Shown: one piece after another, positions 21,012 through 22,318 of the stretch | Numbering within the stretch: position 1 is the first letter of the stretch | How the letters are laid out: every line of letters starts with the position of its first letter | Notes under the pieces: model-generated | Seen by the model: only the letters and a program-made list of their open reading frames with translations | What the model was told of the DNA's origin: nothing | The model's database searches: none | DNA from: Candidatus Nanoanaerosalina archaeon | GTDB taxonomy: Archaea > Nanohalarchaeota > Nanosalinia > Nanosalinales > Nanoanaerosalinaceae | Direction of reading: 5' to 3' | Assembly (NCBI GenBank): GCA_022729285.1 | Contig: JALDAI010000005.1 | Location: 1-22,318 of the forward strand | Length of the DNA stretch: 22,318 nucleotides | Translations under genes and position numbers: made by a program

Positions 21012-21869
21012 TTAATTATCCCCTTTAACACCGATAAAATGGATTGAAACAAGACCTAGGGCAAAAGATAATCCGGTGTAAAAAACATTAGAACCGGTTA
21101 AAACCGCTGAATAAACCTCGTATAACGGTAGTCTTAAAGAACCGAATACTAATCCGGTTAAAAAGGCCGTAGTAATGTTTCTATGTTTTTTAAGGAGTAA
21201 AGATAGGAGTTTGACAAAAGTAAGCAGAGATACAACACCGCCTAAGAAAAATACAGATAACTCAAACAAGTGGTTTTGAAAACCGCTTACAAGAGACATA
21301 ACCCTTTCATACTGGCCAATAATCATTAAAACTAGAGAACCTGACAAACCCGGTAAAAGAAGAGCACAAACTGATAAGAAACCGGCTAAAAACAGAGTAA
21401 TTAAGCCATTAGAGCCTGATAAACCGGTTAACCCAGTTACCCATAATCCGAATAAAAGACCGATAAAACCGGTTAAAACCGATTTCTTGTTATATTTAGA
21501 AACTTTGTAAGAAATTTTTACCGCAGATCCAAGGATTAAACCTGTAAAAAAGCCAAAAGTTATTCCGGTATAATTTTTAAGAGCGAAAGTTACCACGGTT
21601 GCAGAAGCCCACATAGAAAAAAGTATTCCGAAGCCTAAAGGTAGTAAGAAACCGTAATCAAAACCCATTAAGTCATCGTAAAACTTCCTAAAATCTAGTT
21701 TTAACAGTTTTAAAGGCGTTTTAGGGTTTATAGAGTTTATCTCATAGATTAGTTTATTGTATATACCTGTTACAAAAGCAATAGTACCTCCAGAAACTCC
21801 TGGTATAGTCTGAGCTGTACCCATCAACAGACCTTTTATGAACAGAACCAGCTTTTTCAAAAAACCCAT
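21012..21869 (-). CDS. DUF368 membrane protein, polyprenyl-phosphate transporter (PopT-like)
   Basis: A 285-aa integral membrane protein with about eight hydrophobic helices. The DUF368 hallmarks are GLLMGTAQTIPGVSGGTIAF near the N-terminus and its inverted-repeat partner LLLPGLSGSLVLMIIGQYERV in the second half, each a re-entrant PGxSG motif. Bacterial relatives (PopT) recycle undecaprenyl phosphate across the cytoplasmic membrane; in archaea the substrate would be dolichyl-type phosphate for N-glycosylation (inference). Many Leu-Thr-Gly steps give repeated TTAACCGGT-like DNA. The start is set by a TATA element at leaderless spacing that is shared with the divergent gene. It is first in an operon with the UPF0173 hydrolase. 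Confidence 0.92.
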   Translation of the reverse strand: MGFLKKLVLFIKGLLMGTAQTIPGVSGGTIAFVTGIYNKLIYEINSINPKTPLKLLKLDFRKFYDDLMGFDYGFLLPLGFGILFSMWASATVVTFALKNYTGITFGFFTGLILGSAVKISYKVSKYNKKSVLTGFIGLLFGLWVTGLTGLSGSNGLITLFLAGFLSVCALLLPGLSGSLVLMIIGQYERVMSLVSGFQNHLFELSVFFLGGVVSLLTFVKLLSLLLKKHRNITTAFLTGLVFGSLRLPLYEVYSAVLTGSNVFYTGLSFALGLVSIHFIGVKGDN

Positions 21870-21892
21870 TAAACAGTTTTATACCAAACCAG

Positions 21893-21903
21893 TTTTAAAT
21901 ATA
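21893..21903. promoter_or_regulatory. Single central TATA element of a bidirectional promoter
   Basis: TTTTAAATATA lies almost midway between two divergent start codons, about 29 nt from the DUF368 ATG (21869) and 31 nt from the plus-strand ATG (21929). Its core TTTAAA is self-complementary, so it can be read on both strands, and both distances fit leaderless transcription. No other convincing TATA box lies at a suitable distance for either gene. Confidence 0.5.
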
Positions 21904-21928
21904 CGATATTAATTATTGTATAGTGACA

Positions 21929-22318
21929 ATGGAAAGACTTGGTTTCGCTTACTCAGGTATGAAGATGTCATTAGATTATTTAGAAAAAAATAACTTCGGA
22001 GTAACAGACCCCTTATACGGTCCTAGGAGTAAGACAGACTTCGAATTCGAAGAAGTCGAACAAGTATTTGAAAACGTTAAAAACCAGGTTAAACAAGTCA
22101 TTCGACCAGGTTACTCAGTGAAGAACAAGGTATTATACACTTTTGAAAGAAAAAACAGGATAATAGATACATCAGATCAGCCAGAAGCAAGGATGTACAA
22201 TTTAATGGGTTTTAAACTTGAAAAAATGGAATCAACCGTTTTCTTAGAGACATCTAACGCAGTATTAGCAGATATGGTTTACCGAGAAGAGGAAGAGGGT
22301 AGTTTAATGACGCCTATG
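21929..22318 (+). CDS. Unrecognised protein, N-terminal 130 residues, truncated by window end
   Basis: An open frame starts at ATG 21929 (MERLGFAYSGMKMSLDYLEK) and runs to the window edge without a stop. I do not recognise it. The visible part is charged and soluble-looking, with a helical stretch FEFEEVEQVFENVKNQVKQV, a basic strand GYSVKNKVLYTFERKNRIID, and ARMYNLMGFKLEKMESTVFLE. There is no signal peptide or transmembrane segment. It appears leaderless, driven by the TATA element shared with the DUF368 gene. Codon use matches the neighbours, so a real gene is likely. Confidence 0.65.
   Translation, partial: MERLGFAYSGMKMSLDYLEKNNFGVTDPLYGPRSKTDFEFEEVEQVFENVKNQVKQVIRPGYSVKNKVLYTFERKNRIIDTSDQPEARMYNLMGFKLEKMESTVFLETSNAVLADMVYREEEEGSLMTPM

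Noticed and set aside
21012..21869. Recurrent ACCGGTTAA-like DNA words as a repeat array
   Set aside because: They are in-frame codons for repeated Leu-Thr-Gly steps in membrane helices of the DUF368 protein, irregularly spaced and explained by coding.

Overview
The window reads as a compact, AT-rich archaeal chromosome segment. The supporting genes are an archaeal-type S-adenosylmethionine synthetase, the RNase P proteins Rpp30 and Pop5, a proteasome alpha subunit, an archaeal SBDS protein and the euryarchaeal ArvABC/OapABC trio. Most starts have either a GGTG-type Shine-Dalgarno site or a TATA box about 26-30 nt upstream (leaderless). Proteins are rich in Glu, Asp and Lys. A low-GC euryarchaeon or a nanohaloarchaeon-like lineage would fit, because the kinase cluster and the arv trio are typical of haloarchaea and relatives. 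No rRNA marker is present, so this placement is inference.

Layout. 1-1000: tail of an unrecognised (possibly Nudix) gene with a terminator, then a winged-helix protein. 1058-2242: metK, converging on the minus-strand trio arvA-arvB-arvC (3678 to 2266), a small GTPase with DUF2073 and zinc-ribbon partners; the trio is linked in Haloferax to extracellular vesicle formation. After a very AT-rich 246-bp divergent spacer, 3925-11878 is one long operon: two divergent PrkA-type AAA kinases, a YeaH-type (DUF444) VWA protein and SpoVR/YcgB. 11966-12376 encodes an orphan small acidic protein.

12443-17538 is a split version of the archaeal RNase P-proteasome-exosome superoperon. rnp3-rnp2 is separated from psmA-sbds by a redox island: an Lrp/AsnC regulator divergent from a 2-Cys peroxiredoxin, a Prx6-type peroxiredoxin and a rubrerythrin-like protein. 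Exosome genes do not follow sbds; an unrecognised 96-codon ORF does. 17539-22318: an ArsR-type HTH regulator with a large GGP-motif domain, divergent from glmS across a perfect inverted repeat, then UPF0173 hydrolase and a DUF368/PopT polyprenyl-phosphate transporter on the minus strand, then the start of an unknown gene.

Functional themes: stress signalling (PrkA/YeaH/SpoVR), peroxide scavenging, protein and RNA quality control, and envelope biology (ArvABC, GlmS, PopT, possible surface-sensing regulator). The most rewarding places to look are the paired PrkA kinases (one with an altered Walker A motif), the regulator/operator at glmS, the superoperon interruption, and terminators that contain or abut the stop codon of their own gene. 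No tRNA, rRNA, CRISPR, insertion sequence or integrase was seen. No gene-free stretch exceeds 300 bases.
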